NCBI RefSeq assembly: GCF_001729765.1
Contig: NZ_CP017181.1
Span: 992,001 to 1,056,000, forward strand
Reading direction: 5' to 3'
Source of the DNA: Enterobacter kobei
GTDB lineage: Bacteria > Pseudomonadota > Gammaproteobacteria > Enterobacterales > Enterobacteriaceae
Length of the DNA stretch: 64,000 nt
The notes beneath the pieces were generated by a model. That model was not told where the DNA came from, made no database searches, and was given only the letters and a program-made list of their open reading frames with translations. The position numbers and the translations under genes are program-made. Positions within the stretch are counted from its first letter, which is position 1; the number at the start of each line of letters is the position of its first letter. Positions 18,939 to 30,385 of the stretch are shown here, one piece after another.

Positions 18939-21558
18939 GGACGAGCTCTACATCCTTGGCTGTTTGTTACTGGTTTTTGCGCTGGTGGTTGCGCCCGTGC
19001 TTGCGGTTATTGGCTTTAATCGGAGCACGGCGGCGCGGCAGGAGATCGCCAGGCTTCGCCAGCGCATTGAAGCGCTTGAGCAGCGTGGTGCCGCTGAGAT
19101 AGCGCCGGAGACGGCGCAGACCGCCGCGCCGGTGGTTGTGACCGCGCCAGTGGTGGAGCACACTCCCGCACCTGTCGACCCCTGGCGTCCGGACGCCCGC
19201 GTGCCCAGGGCTGAACCCGCTCCCGTTTCCGCTCCTGCCCTTGCGGCAAAACAGCCATCCGCCTTTGGCGGCATACTGACGTCGCTGGTGCGCTGGTTTA
19301 TGCAGGGTAATCCGCTGGCGAAGCTGGGGATCCTGCTGCTTTTCCTCGGTCTCTCTTTCCTGCTGCGCTATACCGTCGAACATTCTCTGTTCCCGCTTGA
19401 GCTGCGCCTGGTGGCGACGGCGCTGTTTGCCATCGTTCTGCTGGCGATTGGCTGGCGACTGCGGCATAAGCAGCCGGTTTATGCGCTTATCTTACAGGGT
19501 GGGGCGACGGGCATTCTTTACCTGACGGTCTTTGGTGCCTTCCGGCTCTGGCAAATGTTGCCGATGACGCTGGCTTTTGCGCTGCTGGTAGCGATTTGCG
19601 CCGCGAGCGTCGGGCTGGCCGTGCTGCAAAAGGCCTTGAGCCTGGCCATGCTGGCGAGCCTCGGCGGGTATCTGGCACCGCTGCTCCTGTCTACCGGAGG
19701 CGGCAACTTTGTGGCGCTGTTCTCTTTCTATCTCCTGCTTTCCATCGGTATTCTCGCCATCAGCATCTGGCAGCACTGGCGCGAGCTCAATCTGCTCGGT
19801 CTGCTTTTTACGTTTGGCGTGGGCGGCCTCTGGGGGCTGAACGACTATCAACCTGAACACTATTGGGTGTGCCAGCTGTTCCTGATTGCCAATACGCTGA
19901 TATTCGGCGTGCTGTGCGTGGCGCTGTCGCTGCGGGCGCAGGAAAAAGGGAAACAGATTATTGACGGCGTACTGCTGTTTGCTCCGCCGCTGATTGGCTT
20001 CGGGATGCAGTACGGCATGACCCGGCACTGGGAATATGGCCCGGCGCTGAGCGCGCTCGGATATGGGGCATTTTATCTTACCATTGCGTTCCTCGCGCTG
20101 CGGCGCTATCCGTCTATCGGACGACCACTGGTCATGGCGGCGCTGGCCATCGGCGGCGGGTTCGCTACGCTCTCCATTCCGCTGGCGCTCTCGGCGCGCT
20201 GGACGGCGATGGCCTGGGCGCTGGAGGGGCTGGGTATCCTCTGGCTGGGCATGCAGCAGAACCAGCGTCGTATGAGCTATAGCGGGACGGCGCTGCTGGT
20301 GCTGGCACTCGGCAGCGCGCTGTGGGCGCAAATGGACGGCGTGACGTCGCTGAGCCTTCTCCTTATCTTCGCCATCCTCAGCCTTTGCTGGCTGGCTGGG
20401 GCGTGGCTATGGCGCAAAAGTGTTCTGCCGGTCAGTTGGGCGTTGTTGGCAGGCGGCCTGTTGTTCTGGATCGTGGCGCTATTGGGTGCCTCGCAACGGG
20501 TGCTGAAACAAGAATTACCGGTTCTGGCAGGCGTGCTGGCGCTCTCGGCCGTCTCGGTCTGGGGCTGGCGCCAGGCTGCCGCTCGTCTGGCGTGGCGGGA
20601 GCTGGATGCCAGCAAATGGCTGCTGTGGCCACTGATGCTGGTGATGGTGGTTTACCAGCTTTCGCATCAGCAGATCGTTGCCGCTGGCTGGTCAAATCTG
20701 GCCTGGTGCATTGCACTTCCTGCCGCACTGATGCTGCTGCGACGTGACGGTGAACGACTGCTGCCGCGCATCGCGATGGGGCTGCACCTGACGCTTTGCT
20801 GGATGATTTTACTGGCGCTGGCGGCTGAACTTTACTGGTTTGCTCGCGCGCTACCGTGGGGCATGGCGGCGTGGGGCAGTGGACTGGCGATGGCGGCTGG
20901 GGGCGGCGTGATTCTCGCGCTTTCCGCGGCGGTGCGTCGCCGCGCGTGGCCGTTCGGGGAGTGGCCTGCGCTCTATACCTGCCTGGCGCCGATCCCTGTC
21001 GTCGTGGCGCTGCTGGTGCTGCTGGTCGTGACCAATTTCCAGGACGGCGTCGTTTACCGGCAAACCTGGCTGCCGCTGGTGAACCCGCTTGAGGAAGGCG
21101 CGGCATTCGCGCTGCTGGGGCTGGTGGTCTTTTATCGGGCAGTGGATCGCTACTATCCCGCGTTGCTTGCTCAGGCTCGCCCGTGGCCTGCCGTTGCTAT
21201 CATGGCGTTTGGCTTCTGGTGGCTTAACGGGGCGCTGATGCGCGCCCTGGCCTGGTATGGGGATGTGGCCTGGAATATGGCGTCGCTGTGGGATTCGCGG
21301 CTTATCCAGACCACGTTTGCCCTGTTCTGGATGCTGATCGCGCTGGTGGTCATGGTCCATGCTACCCGCCGGGCCTCCCGCCAGGAGTGGCTCTGCGGGG
21401 CCGCGTTGCTGGGGGTCGTGATGGTTAAACTGATGCTGGTGGACAGCGCAGGCGGAGGCGGCCTGTCCCGTGCCGTGGCGTTTATCGGCGTGGCGATACT
21501 GGTCCTGATCGTGGGGTATTTCTCGCCACTACCGCCTAAAACTGGAGATGAAAAATGA
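18937..21558 (+). CDS. DUF2339 family multi-pass membrane protein
   Basis: An 873-residue protein. An N-terminal membrane anchor (about 5-27) is followed by a short coiled coil rich in Arg/Glu (29-52) and a Pro/Ala-rich linker (to about 108). After GNPLAKLGILLLFLGLSFLL comes a very long run of hydrophobic segments, probably more than twenty, to the C-terminus. This is the DUF2339 layout; no enzymatic motif is visible and the function is unknown. The start follows a good ribosome binding site buried in a stem-loop. The stop overlaps the next gene as ATGA, so the two proteins are probably made together. The pair is not in E. coli K-12 at this place, but base composition looks like that of the neighbours. 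Confidence 0.88.
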   Translation: MDELYILGCLLLVFALVVAPVLAVIGFNRSTAARQEIARLRQRIEALEQRGAAEIAPETAQTAAPVVVTAPVVEHTPAPVDPWRPDARVPRAEPAPVSAPALAAKQPSAFGGILTSLVRWFMQGNPLAKLGILLLFLGLSFLLRYTVEHSLFPLELRLVATALFAIVLLAIGWRLRHKQPVYALILQGGATGILYLTVFGAFRLWQMLPMTLAFALLVAICAASVGLAVLQKALSLAMLASLGGYLAPLLLSTGGGNFVALFSFYLLLSIGILAISIWQHWRELNLLGLLFTFGVGGLWGLNDYQPEHYWVCQLFLIANTLIFGVLCVALSLRAQEKGKQIIDGVLLFAPPLIGFGMQYGMTRHWEYGPALSALGYGAFYLTIAFLALRRYPSIGRPLVMAALAIGGGFATLSIPLALSARWTAMAWALEGLGILWLGMQQNQRRMSYSGTALLVLALGSALWAQMDGVTSLSLLLIFAILSLCWLAGAWLWRKSVLPVSWALLAGGLLFWIVALLGASQRVLKQELPVLAGVLALSAVSVWGWRQAAARLAWRELDASKWLLWPLMLVMVVYQLSHQQIVAAGWSNLAWCIALPAALMLLRRDGERLLPRIAMGLHLTLCWMILLALAAELYWFARALPWGMAAWGSGLAMAAGGGVILALSAAVRRRAWPFGEWPALYTCLAPIPVVVALLVLLVVTNFQDGVVYRQTWLPLVNPLEEGAAFALLGLVVFYRAVDRYYPALLAQARPWPAVAIMAFGFWWLNGALMRALAWYGDVAWNMASLWDSRLIQTTFALFWMLIALVVMVHATRRASRQEWLCGAALLGVVMVKLMLVDSAGGGGLSRAVAFIGVAILVLIVGYFSPLPPKTGDEK

Positions 21559-22940
21559 AATGGATGAAAGCGGTAGTCTGTACCACGCTGCTGGCGCTAT
21601 CGGGCATGGCGTTCTGCGACGAGATGCAAACGGAATCGCCGCGGGATTATGCCTTTGGTCGTTCACTGGAAACGTCGGTTCCTTCCCAGTGGTATCGGGT
21701 GTTGCTGCCGCTCGCCGTCTATGAACAGAGCACCTCCCCGAATCTGGACGATGTCCGCGTCTTTAATCAGTCGGGTGAGCCGGTTCCCTTCAGCCTGGTC
21801 ACCGCGACGCGCCCGCAGGTGGTGGCGCAATCCACGGCGCTGCGTCTTTTTCCTCTGGACGCCTCACCGCTTGCCGCGGCGCCAGATGCCGGTGAGAGCA
21901 ATAAGATCCTGCTCCGTTCCGGAAATGGCGTTGAGATTGTGCTCGAAGGGCAGAAAGCTGCCGTGGCCGGGCAACATTATCTGCTGACCTTGCCAGAGCA
22001 GGCGACGGGCGAGATGGCTATATCCCAGCTGCAGCTGCTCTGGAATCCCCCTAAGACGTCGTGGCAGGGAACGGCGTCGGTCTATTACAGCGAGGATTTG
22101 AAGCGCTGGTATACCCTACGCGAGGATATGCCCTTGCTGGACGTCGTCAGTGGCCAGGATCGCCTTAAGCTCGATCGGATCGATACCGATACGGTTTTAT
22201 CTCCTGATGCGAATCGCTATCTCATGGTGGTGCTGAATACGCAGAGCCAGGGTATGACCTTGACCGGCGTAAACGCGATTAGCGCCCCTGCGCAGATGGC
22301 TCCGGAAGCGATCGACCTGGAGGGGGAAGGGGAACAGCTATCGACAAGCGAAGCGCAGTGGCACTGGGCGCACCCGCAGCCATTGAGCGCGGTCAGCTTC
22401 TTGCTGAATGGCGACGGCGTTCTGCCCGTGGAGATCGCGTGGCGAAGTACGGAAAAAGACACATGGCACCCCCTGAAAAAAGAGGTTCTTTACCGCCTGG
22501 AGGGCAAAACGTCTGCGCCGGTTTCGCTTAACGGAGAGCGGGTCCAGGCGGTAAAAATCACGACGCTGAATGCGCGTCTGCCTGAATACCTTCCGAACGT
22601 CATAGGGCATCGCGACCGCGTTGATCTGGTGTTTAACGCGCAGGGGAAAGCACCGTACGTGCTCGCCTGGGGAAACGGGGCGGCAAAACCAGCAAACCTG
22701 GAACCTGACATGCTGATCCCCGCCGACCTGCGCAAAACCTATGATATGGCGAATCTGCCGCAGGCCGATATTGTGGATGATGTCGCGTTGGGCGGTGAGG
22801 CGCGTTTGACCGCCACTTCTGCGGGCGAGCAGGAGAGCCGGATGAACGCGCTGCTGGTGTGGAGCGTGCTGATTGTGGGCGTGTTCCTGCTGGCGCTCAT
22901 GGCCTGGCGCATCTGGCGAGAGACGCAGCGTAAAGCATAA
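21555..22940 (+). CDS. DUF3999 family exported, membrane-anchored protein
   Basis: A 461-residue protein with an N-terminal signal sequence (about 1-21), a large extracytoplasmic region and a single C-terminal membrane segment (about 430-452) ending in a short basic tail. It belongs to the DUF3999 family, which I recall commonly accompanying DUF2339. The middle contains stretches such as YYSEDLKRWYTL and NRYLMVVLNTQSQGM that resemble a discoidin/F5-8 type beta-sandwich, suggesting glycan or surface binding; this is inference. Periplasmic placement beside a polytopic partner recalls BcsA/BcsB-like arrangements only in outline. Translation is coupled to the DUF2339 gene by the ATGA overlap. Confidence 0.85.
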   Translation: MKWMKAVVCTTLLALSGMAFCDEMQTESPRDYAFGRSLETSVPSQWYRVLLPLAVYEQSTSPNLDDVRVFNQSGEPVPFSLVTATRPQVVAQSTALRLFPLDASPLAAAPDAGESNKILLRSGNGVEIVLEGQKAAVAGQHYLLTLPEQATGEMAISQLQLLWNPPKTSWQGTASVYYSEDLKRWYTLREDMPLLDVVSGQDRLKLDRIDTDTVLSPDANRYLMVVLNTQSQGMTLTGVNAISAPAQMAPEAIDLEGEGEQLSTSEAQWHWAHPQPLSAVSFLLNGDGVLPVEIAWRSTEKDTWHPLKKEVLYRLEGKTSAPVSLNGERVQAVKITTLNARLPEYLPNVIGHRDRVDLVFNAQGKAPYVLAWGNGAAKPANLEPDMLIPADLRKTYDMANLPQADIVDDVALGGEARLTATSAGEQESRMNALLVWSVLIVGVFLLALMAWRIWRETQRKA

Positions 22941-22968
22941 AAAAAGGCCCGCATGTGCGGGCCTTCTT
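22937..22968. terminator. Bidirectional terminator between the DUF3999 gene and tsaA
   Basis: The stem AAGGCCCGC/GCGGGCCTT with an ATGT loop is flanked by an A run on the left and a T-rich stretch on the right, so it serves both convergent genes. Confidence 0.9.
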
Positions 22969-22983
22969 CGTAAACCGTGCCGA

Positions 22984-23586
22984 TTACAGGCTGGATACGT
23001 TCTCAGACAGGTATTTTGCTACGCCGTCTGGGGAAGCAGCCATACCTTCTTTACCTTTTTCCCACTGAGCCGGGCACACTTCGCCGTGCTCTTCGTGGAA
23101 CTGCAGCGCGTCAACCATGCGCAGCATTTCGTCGATGTTACGACCCAGCGGCAGATCGTTAACAACCTGGTGACGAACGATGCCGTTTGCGTCGATCAGG
23201 AAAGAACCGCGCAGTGCAACGCCAGCGTCCGGATGTTCGATACCGTAAGCCTGCTGGATTTCGCGTTTGATGTCCGCAACCATTGCGTATTTCACCGCAC
23301 CGATGCCGCCTTTGTCGACAGGGGTGTTACGCCATGCGTTGTGTACAAATTCAGAGTCGAAGGAGACGCCAACCACTTCCACGCCACGCTTCTGGAATTC
23401 TTCATAACGTTTGTCGAAGGCGATCAGCTCAGACGGGCAAACGAAGGTGAAGTCCATTGGCCAGAAGAACAGAACGGTCGCTTTACCATTGGTGTGCTGT
23501 TTGAAGTTGAAGTTTTCAACGATTTCACCGTTGCCCAGAACTGCTGCAGCTGTAAAATCCGGAGCCGGACGAGTTACCAGAACCAT
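22984..23586 (-). CDS. tsaA: Typical 2-Cys peroxiredoxin (TsaA/AhpC-like)
   Basis: A cytoplasmic thiol peroxidase that reduces hydrogen peroxide and organic peroxides. 200 residues. The peroxidatic cysteine is Cys50 in FTFVCPSE and the resolving cysteine Cys171 in EVCPA, the typical 2-Cys arrangement. It carries a GGIG loop but a YL rather than YF near the C-terminus. It resembles the tsaA gene at the same place in Salmonella (between malZ and acpH) and is absent there in K-12. No reductase gene such as ahpF is nearby, so a thioredoxin or AhpF must reduce it; that is inferred. The symbol follows the Salmonella usage. Confidence 0.9.
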   Translation of the reverse strand: MVLVTRPAPDFTAAAVLGNGEIVENFNFKQHTNGKATVLFFWPMDFTFVCPSELIAFDKRYEEFQKRGVEVVGVSFDSEFVHNAWRNTPVDKGGIGAVKYAMVADIKREIQQAYGIEHPDAGVALRGSFLIDANGIVRHQVVNDLPLGRNIDEMLRMVDALQFHEEHGEVCPAQWEKGKEGMAASPDGVAKYLSENVSSL

Positions 23587-23633
23587 ATGATTCTCCTGTA
23601 GATACTAAGGTTATTTGGAACGCAACGCGAGCC

Positions 23634-23662
23634 AGTATAGAGAGTGTTCATGGATAAGACAA
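23634..23662 (-). promoter_or_regulatory. Sigma-70 promoter of tsaA
   Basis: Read on the minus strand: TTGTCT (23662-23657), a 17-base spacer and TATACT (23639-23634), about 50 bases before the start codon. The ribosome binding site is AGGAGAA. No clear OxyR pattern was identified. Confidence 0.72.
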
Positions 23663-23712
23663 AGAGGTGGTGACAATCGTTCCGCCAGCTTTTACCTATC
23701 AATGTAAATCTG

Positions 23713-24294
23713 TCACAGCTGTTTGTTTTTCGCTTGCGCCATCATGCGCGGATAGAACTGCCAGAATTGCGTCTCCAGCGCGTCATAGTGTGCATCCAGG
23801 TCATACCAGGAGTCACGCAGCGCATCCAGACGCGGCCGGCGGCTGGCCATGCCATTCAGGACGTTCTGGATAAAAGCCATCTCACCATAGCGCTCCAGCC
23901 AGCGTTCTGACCACAAATAGTTGTTCAGATTGACAAAGCGCGGCGGTGAGTCGGGCAAAATGACCGACACCTGTGCATGGGCGTAGCGCACAAACTCTGG
24001 CAACGGTAGCGACGGGGAGAGCTGTTCCCAGTGGCGAGACAGGAAATGGTCCCACATCACATCCAGCGTGATCGGCGCAACGCGGCGAGTCTCAGGGCGG
24101 AACCACGCTTTGGCTTCCGTGACCTCGGGCAGGTTATCGGTGATGACATCAATGCGGCGGTGCATAAAGATGCCGTCGACAACCTCAGGGGAATAGTCTT
24201 CTGCAGGGTTGCCGCGCACGAAATCGGCCAGCAAATTGCCGGAAAGGGAGCTGTCAGCGAGGTGAGCGAGATGCAGGTGAGCGAGAAAATTCAT
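23713..24294 (-). CDS. acpH: Acyl carrier protein phosphodiesterase AcpH
   Basis: Removes the phosphopantetheine group from holo-ACP, giving apo-ACP. 193 residues, as in E. coli AcpH (YajB). Conserved His and Asp residues are clustered in the N-terminal half ([27 protein letters not shown]), which fits a metal-dependent HD-like phosphodiesterase. The frame continues 13 codons upstream, but the ATG at 24294 matches the family start. It is divergent from queA. Confidence 0.94.
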   Translation of the reverse strand: MNFLAHLHLAHLADSSLSGNLLADFVRGNPAEDYSPEVVDGIFMHRRIDVITDNLPEVTEAKAWFRPETRRVAPITLDVMWDHFLSRHWEQLSPSLPLPEFVRYAHAQVSVILPDSPPRFVNLNNYLWSERWLERYGEMAFIQNVLNGMASRRPRLDALRDSWYDLDAHYDALETQFWQFYPRMMAQAKNKQL

Positions 24295-24386
24295 GCGTTT
24301 TATTTGTCCGGGGGCGGCTAATTGTTGCAGCAAAAGGGTGTGAGCACTAGACTATGCCGCCTGTTTTTAAGTCACGAGTATACGTC

Positions 24387-26638
<2,252 letters not shown>

Positions 26639-26660
26639 TTTTAATAATGAGGGAATTTGA

Positions 26661-26993
26661 ATGAGCTTTTTTATTTCTGATGCGGTAGCGGCAACAGGTG
26701 CTCCGGCGCAGGGCAGCCCGATGTCTCTGATCCTGATGCTGGTTGTGTTCGGTCTGATCTTCTACTTCATGATCCTCCGCCCACAGCAGAAGCGTACCAA
26801 AGAGCACAAAAAGCTGATGGACTCCATCGCGAAAGGCGATGAAGTGCTGACCAACGGTGGTCTGGTCGGTCGCGTAACCAAAGTGGCTGAAAGTGGCTAC
26901 ATTGCAATCGCCCTGAACGACACCACTGAAGTGGTTATCAAACGTGACTTCGTAGCTGCCGTTCTGCCGAAAGGCACCATGAAGGCGCTGTAA
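26661..26993 (+). CDS. yajC: Sec translocon accessory subunit YajC
   Basis: A small inner-membrane protein that associates with SecDF and SecYEG. 110 residues with one membrane segment (about 19-38), followed by the RPQQKRTKEHKKLMDSI stretch typical of the family and a small cytoplasmic domain (GDEVLTNGGLVGRV). It is located directly before secD in the same operon. Confidence 0.97.
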   Translation: MSFFISDAVAATGAPAQGSPMSLILMLVVFGLIFYFMILRPQQKRTKEHKKLMDSIAKGDEVLTNGGLVGRVTKVAESGYIAIALNDTTEVVIKRDFVAAVLPKGTMKAL

Positions 26994-27020
26994 TCCCAAC
27001 TTTTCCCAAAGGGAACTGCC

Positions 27021-28868
27021 GTGTTAAACCGTTATCCTTTGTGGAAGTACATCATGCTGGTCGTCGTGATTCTCGTCGGCCTGCTGTACGCGCTTCCCAA
27101 CCTGTATGGTGAGGATCCGGCCGTTCAAATCACTGGCGCGCGCGGTGTCGCCGCCAGTGAGCAAACGCTGATCCAGGTCCAGAAAACGTTACAAGAAGAA
27201 AAAATTACCGCTAAGTCTGTGGCTCTGGAAGAGGGTGCAATTCTTGCTCGCTTCGACACCACCGACACGCAGCTCCGCGCTCGCGAAGCGCTGATGGGCG
27301 TGCTGGGTGACAAATATGTCGTGGCGCTTAACCTTGCTCCTGCAACCCCGCGTTGGCTGGCTGCGCTGAACGCAGAGCCGATGAAACTGGGTCTTGACCT
27401 GCGTGGTGGTGTTCACTTCCTGATGGAAGTGGATATGGATACCGCGCTCGGCAAGCTGCAGGAACAGAATATCGACAGCCTGCGCAGCGATCTGCGCGAC
27501 AAAGGCATCCCTTACACTACCGTGCGTAAAGAAGATAACTACGGTATGAGCATCACGTTCCGCGACAGTGCGGCGCGCGATCAGGCTGTAGATTACCTGA
27601 CCCAACGTCACCGTGACCTGGTCATCACCTCTCAGGGCAGCAACCAGCTGCGCGCGGTGATGACCGATGCGCGTCTGAAAGAAGCGCGTGAATATGCCGT
27701 TCAGCAGAACATCAACATTCTGCGTAACCGTGTAAACCAACTGGGCGTGGCTGAGCCGCTGGTACAGCGTCAGGGTGCTGACCGTATCGTGGTTGAACTG
27801 CCGGGTATTCAGGACACTGCGCGTGCGAAAGAGATTCTGGGTGCGACCGCAACGCTGGAATTCCGTCTGGTTAACTCTAACGTCGATCAGTCCGCTGCCG
27901 CAGCAGGCCGTATTCCGGGTGACTCCGAAGTGAAACAGACCCGCGAAGGTCAGCCCGTTGTGCTGTACAAACGCGTCATTCTGACTGGTGACCATATTAC
28001 CGACTCCACTTCCAGCCAGGACGAATACAACCAGCCGCAGGTTAACATCTCGCTGGATAGCGCGGGTGGTAACATCATGTCTAACTTCACCAAGGACAAC
28101 ATCGGTAAACCGATGGCCACCCTGTTCGTGGAGTACAAAGACAGCGGTAAGAAAGATGCGAACGGTCGTGCAGTGCTGGTGAAAGAGGAAGAGGTGATTA
28201 ACATCGCCAATATCCAGTCTCGTCTGGGTAACAGCTTCCGTATTACCGGTATTAGCAACCCGAACGAAGCGCGTCAGCTCTCTCTGCTGCTGCGTGCCGG
28301 TGCGCTGATTGCGCCAATTCAGATTGTTGAAGAACGTACCATTGGTCCAACGCTGGGGATGCAGAACATCCAACAGGGTCTGGAAGCGTGTCTGGCCGGT
28401 CTGGTGGTCTCTATCCTCTTCATGATCTTCTTCTATAAGAAGTTTGGTCTGATTGCGACCAGTGCGCTGGTCGCCAACCTGGTGCTGATCATCGGCATTA
28501 TGTCCCTGCTGCCAGGGGCGACGCTGACCATGCCGGGGATTGCGGGTATCGTTCTGACCCTTGCGGTGGCGGTCGACGCCAACGTACTGATTAACGAACG
28601 TATCAAAGAAGAGTTGAGCAACGGTCGCTCTGTTCAGCAGGCGATTGACGAAGGTTATAAAGGCGCGTTCAGCTCTATTTTCGATGCGAACGTAACAACA
28701 CTGATTAAGGTTCTTATCCTGTATGCAGTGGGTACTGGCGCGATCAAAGGCTTTGCGATTACTACCGGTATCGGTGTCGCAACGTCAATGTTTACCGCTA
28801 TTGTCGGCACCCGTGCCATCGTGAACCTGCTGTACGGCGGCAAGCGCGTCAAAAAGCTGTCTATCTGA
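27021..28868 (+). CDS. secD: Protein translocase subunit SecD
   Basis: Forms SecDF with SecF, which uses the proton gradient to pull exported proteins through SecYEG. 615 residues, the E. coli length, starting at GTG after AAAGGGA. One N-terminal membrane helix is followed by a large periplasmic region (P1) beginning after about residue 30. Five further membrane segments lie after about 450, including the conserved [15 protein letters not shown] motif. Confidence 0.98.
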   Translation: MLNRYPLWKYIMLVVVILVGLLYALPNLYGEDPAVQITGARGVAASEQTLIQVQKTLQEEKITAKSVALEEGAILARFDTTDTQLRAREALMGVLGDKYVVALNLAPATPRWLAALNAEPMKLGLDLRGGVHFLMEVDMDTALGKLQEQNIDSLRSDLRDKGIPYTTVRKEDNYGMSITFRDSAARDQAVDYLTQRHRDLVITSQGSNQLRAVMTDARLKEAREYAVQQNINILRNRVNQLGVAEPLVQRQGADRIVVELPGIQDTARAKEILGATATLEFRLVNSNVDQSAAAAGRIPGDSEVKQTREGQPVVLYKRVILTGDHITDSTSSQDEYNQPQVNISLDSAGGNIMSNFTKDNIGKPMATLFVEYKDSGKKDANGRAVLVKEEEVINIANIQSRLGNSFRITGISNPNEARQLSLLLRAGALIAPIQIVEERTIGPTLGMQNIQQGLEACLAGLVVSILFMIFFYKKFGLIATSALVANLVLIIGIMSLLPGATLTMPGIAGIVLTLAVAVDANVLINERIKEELSNGRSVQQAIDEGYKGAFSSIFDANVTTLIKVLILYAVGTGAIKGFAITTGIGVATSMFTAIVGTRAIVNLLYGGKRVKKLSI

Positions 28869-28878
28869 GGAGTGCGTT

Positions 28879-29850
28879 GTGGCACAGGAATATACTGTTG
28901 AACAATTGAACCATGGCCGTAAAGTCTGGGACTTTATGCGCTGGGACTACTGGGCCTTCGGCATTTCAGGTTTACTGCTGATTCTGTCCATCGTCGTTAT
29001 GGGCGTGAAAGGCTTTAACTGGGGTCTGGATTTCACCGGTGGTACGGTTATCGAGATCTCCCTGGAAAAACCGGTCGATATGGACCAGATGCGTCTGTCT
29101 CTGCAGAAAGCCGGCTTTGAAGAGCCGCTGCTGCAGAACTTCGGCAGCAGCCGTGACATCATGGTGCGTATGCCGCCGGTACACGATGCTAACGGCAGCC
29201 AGGAGCTAGGCAGCAAGGTTGTTAACGTGATTAACGAAACAACCAGCCAGAACGCGGCGGTCAAGCGTATTGAGTTTGTCGGCCCGAGCGTGGGTGCGGA
29301 CCTGGCGCAGACCGGTGCAATGGCGCTGCTGGTGGCGCTGATCTCCATCCTGGTGTACGTCGGTTTCCGCTTCGAGTGGCGACTGGCGGCCGGGGTGGTT
29401 ATCGCCCTGGCGCACGACGTGGTGATCACCATGGGGGTTCTGTCGCTGTTCCACATTGAGGTTGACCTGACCATCGTGGCATCTCTGATGTCCGTTATCG
29501 GTTACTCACTGAACGACAGTATCGTGGTATCTGACCGTATCCGTGAAAACTTCCGTAAGATCCGTCGCGGTACGCCGTACGAAATCTTTAACGTGTCGTT
29601 GACCCAGACGCTGCACCGTACCCTGATCACCTCCGGTACCACTTTGATGGTGATCCTGATGCTGTTCCTGTTCGGTGGCCCGGTACTGGAAGGCTTCTCG
29701 CTGACCATGCTGATTGGTGTCTCCATCGGTACGGCGTCGTCTATCTACGTCGCATCCGCACTGGCATTGAAACTCGGCATGAAGCGCGAGCACCTGCTCC
29801 AGCAGAAGGTTGAGAAAGAAGGGGCGGATCAGCCGTCCATTCTGCCGTAA
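28879..29850 (+). CDS. secF: Protein translocase subunit SecF
   Basis: The partner of SecD in the export complex. 323 residues, starting at GTG with GAGGAG upstream, ten bases after secD. One N-terminal membrane helix, a short periplasmic domain and five C-terminal membrane helices. The [17 protein letters not shown] motif corresponds to the SecD membrane motif. A strong terminator ends the operon; in K-12 yajD would follow, but here a different gene pair does. Confidence 0.98.
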   Translation: MAQEYTVEQLNHGRKVWDFMRWDYWAFGISGLLLILSIVVMGVKGFNWGLDFTGGTVIEISLEKPVDMDQMRLSLQKAGFEEPLLQNFGSSRDIMVRMPPVHDANGSQELGSKVVNVINETTSQNAAVKRIEFVGPSVGADLAQTGAMALLVALISILVYVGFRFEWRLAAGVVIALAHDVVITMGVLSLFHIEVDLTIVASLMSVIGYSLNDSIVVSDRIRENFRKIRRGTPYEIFNVSLTQTLHRTLITSGTTLMVILMLFLFGGPVLEGFSLTMLIGVSIGTASSIYVASALALKLGMKREHLLQQKVEKEGADQPSILP

Positions 29851-29872
29851 GGCGTCGAATAGCGTGTTATCG

Positions 29873-29903
29873 AAATCCCGGTCGGTTGACCGGGATTTTT
29901 TTT
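29873..29903 (+). terminator. secF operon terminator
   Basis: The stem AAATCCCGGTC (29873-29883)/GACCGGGATTT (29888-29898) with a GGTT loop is followed by a T run. Confidence 0.95.
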
Positions 29904-29908
29904 ATCTG

Positions 29909-29958
29909 CTCCTGACAAACACTCCTGACAAACACTCCTGACAGTATGCTGTCAGGAG
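29909..29958 (+). promoter_or_regulatory. Operator-like array of CTCCTGACA motifs
   Basis: CTCCTGACA occurs three times at a 13-base period (29909, 29922, 29935). The third copy is the left arm of a perfect 10-bp palindrome, CTCCTGACAG (29935-29944)/CTGTCAGGAG (29949-29958), with a TATG spacer. A partial inverted copy, GTCAGGAG, at 29993-30000 overlaps the ribosome binding site of the next gene. The position, directly before the VOC gene and its downstream WYL regulator, suggests an autoregulatory operator. Confidence 0.65.
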
Positions 29959-30005
29959 CCCTGTCGTAGACTCTTTTCGAACCCAAACAACAGTCAGGAG
30001 GATGT

Positions 30006-30371
30006 ATGAAAAGTGTGATTAACTGGTTTGAAATTCCCGTGGTAGATATGGATCGCGCCATCAAATTTTATGAGCCAGTCATGCAGGTCCAGCTGAGACG
30101 TGAGAAAATGGACATGGCAGAGCTCGCGGTATTCCCGCATGACGATCCGGCCACCGGCGGCGCGCTGGCAAAATTTGAGGGCGTTTCGCCGTCGCAGCAG
30201 GGCGCTATTATCTATCTGCATACGGATAACCTGACGGCTACGCTCGATCGCATTGCCTCCGCGGGCGGCGAGTGCGTGTTTGGCCCGCTGGAACTGCCGG
30301 ATGGTATTGGCACCATTGCTTTGTTTATCGACAGCGAAGGTAACCGCGTCGGCCTCCATCAACCTGCCTGA
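30006..30371 (+). CDS. VOC superfamily (glyoxalase-like) protein
   Basis: A 121-residue single-domain protein of the vicinal oxygen chelate superfamily. The start INWFEIPVVDMDRAIKFYE is the usual VOC beginning, and FIDSEGNRVGLHQ is the usual end with the metal-binding acidic/His region. Such proteins act as lyases, dioxygenases or binding proteins for small toxic molecules; the substrate here cannot be told. The ribosome binding site is GTCAGGAGG. It lies 14 bases before a WYL regulator gene, so the two are probably one transcript. Confidence 0.85.
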   Translation: MKSVINWFEIPVVDMDRAIKFYEPVMQVQLRREKMDMAELAVFPHDDPATGGALAKFEGVSPSQQGAIIYLHTDNLTATLDRIASAGGECVFGPLELPDGIGTIALFIDSEGNRVGLHQPA

Positions 30372-30385
30372 GAGCGTAATACGAT

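Noticed and set aside
27189..28373. 394-codon open frame on the minus strand inside secD
   Set aside because: A shadow of secD codon usage; no motif or start signal.
29909..29943. Possible start of a CRISPR array
   Set aside because: The repeated unit is only 13 bases with no unique spacers, and no cas genes are nearby. It fits a promoter operator array better.
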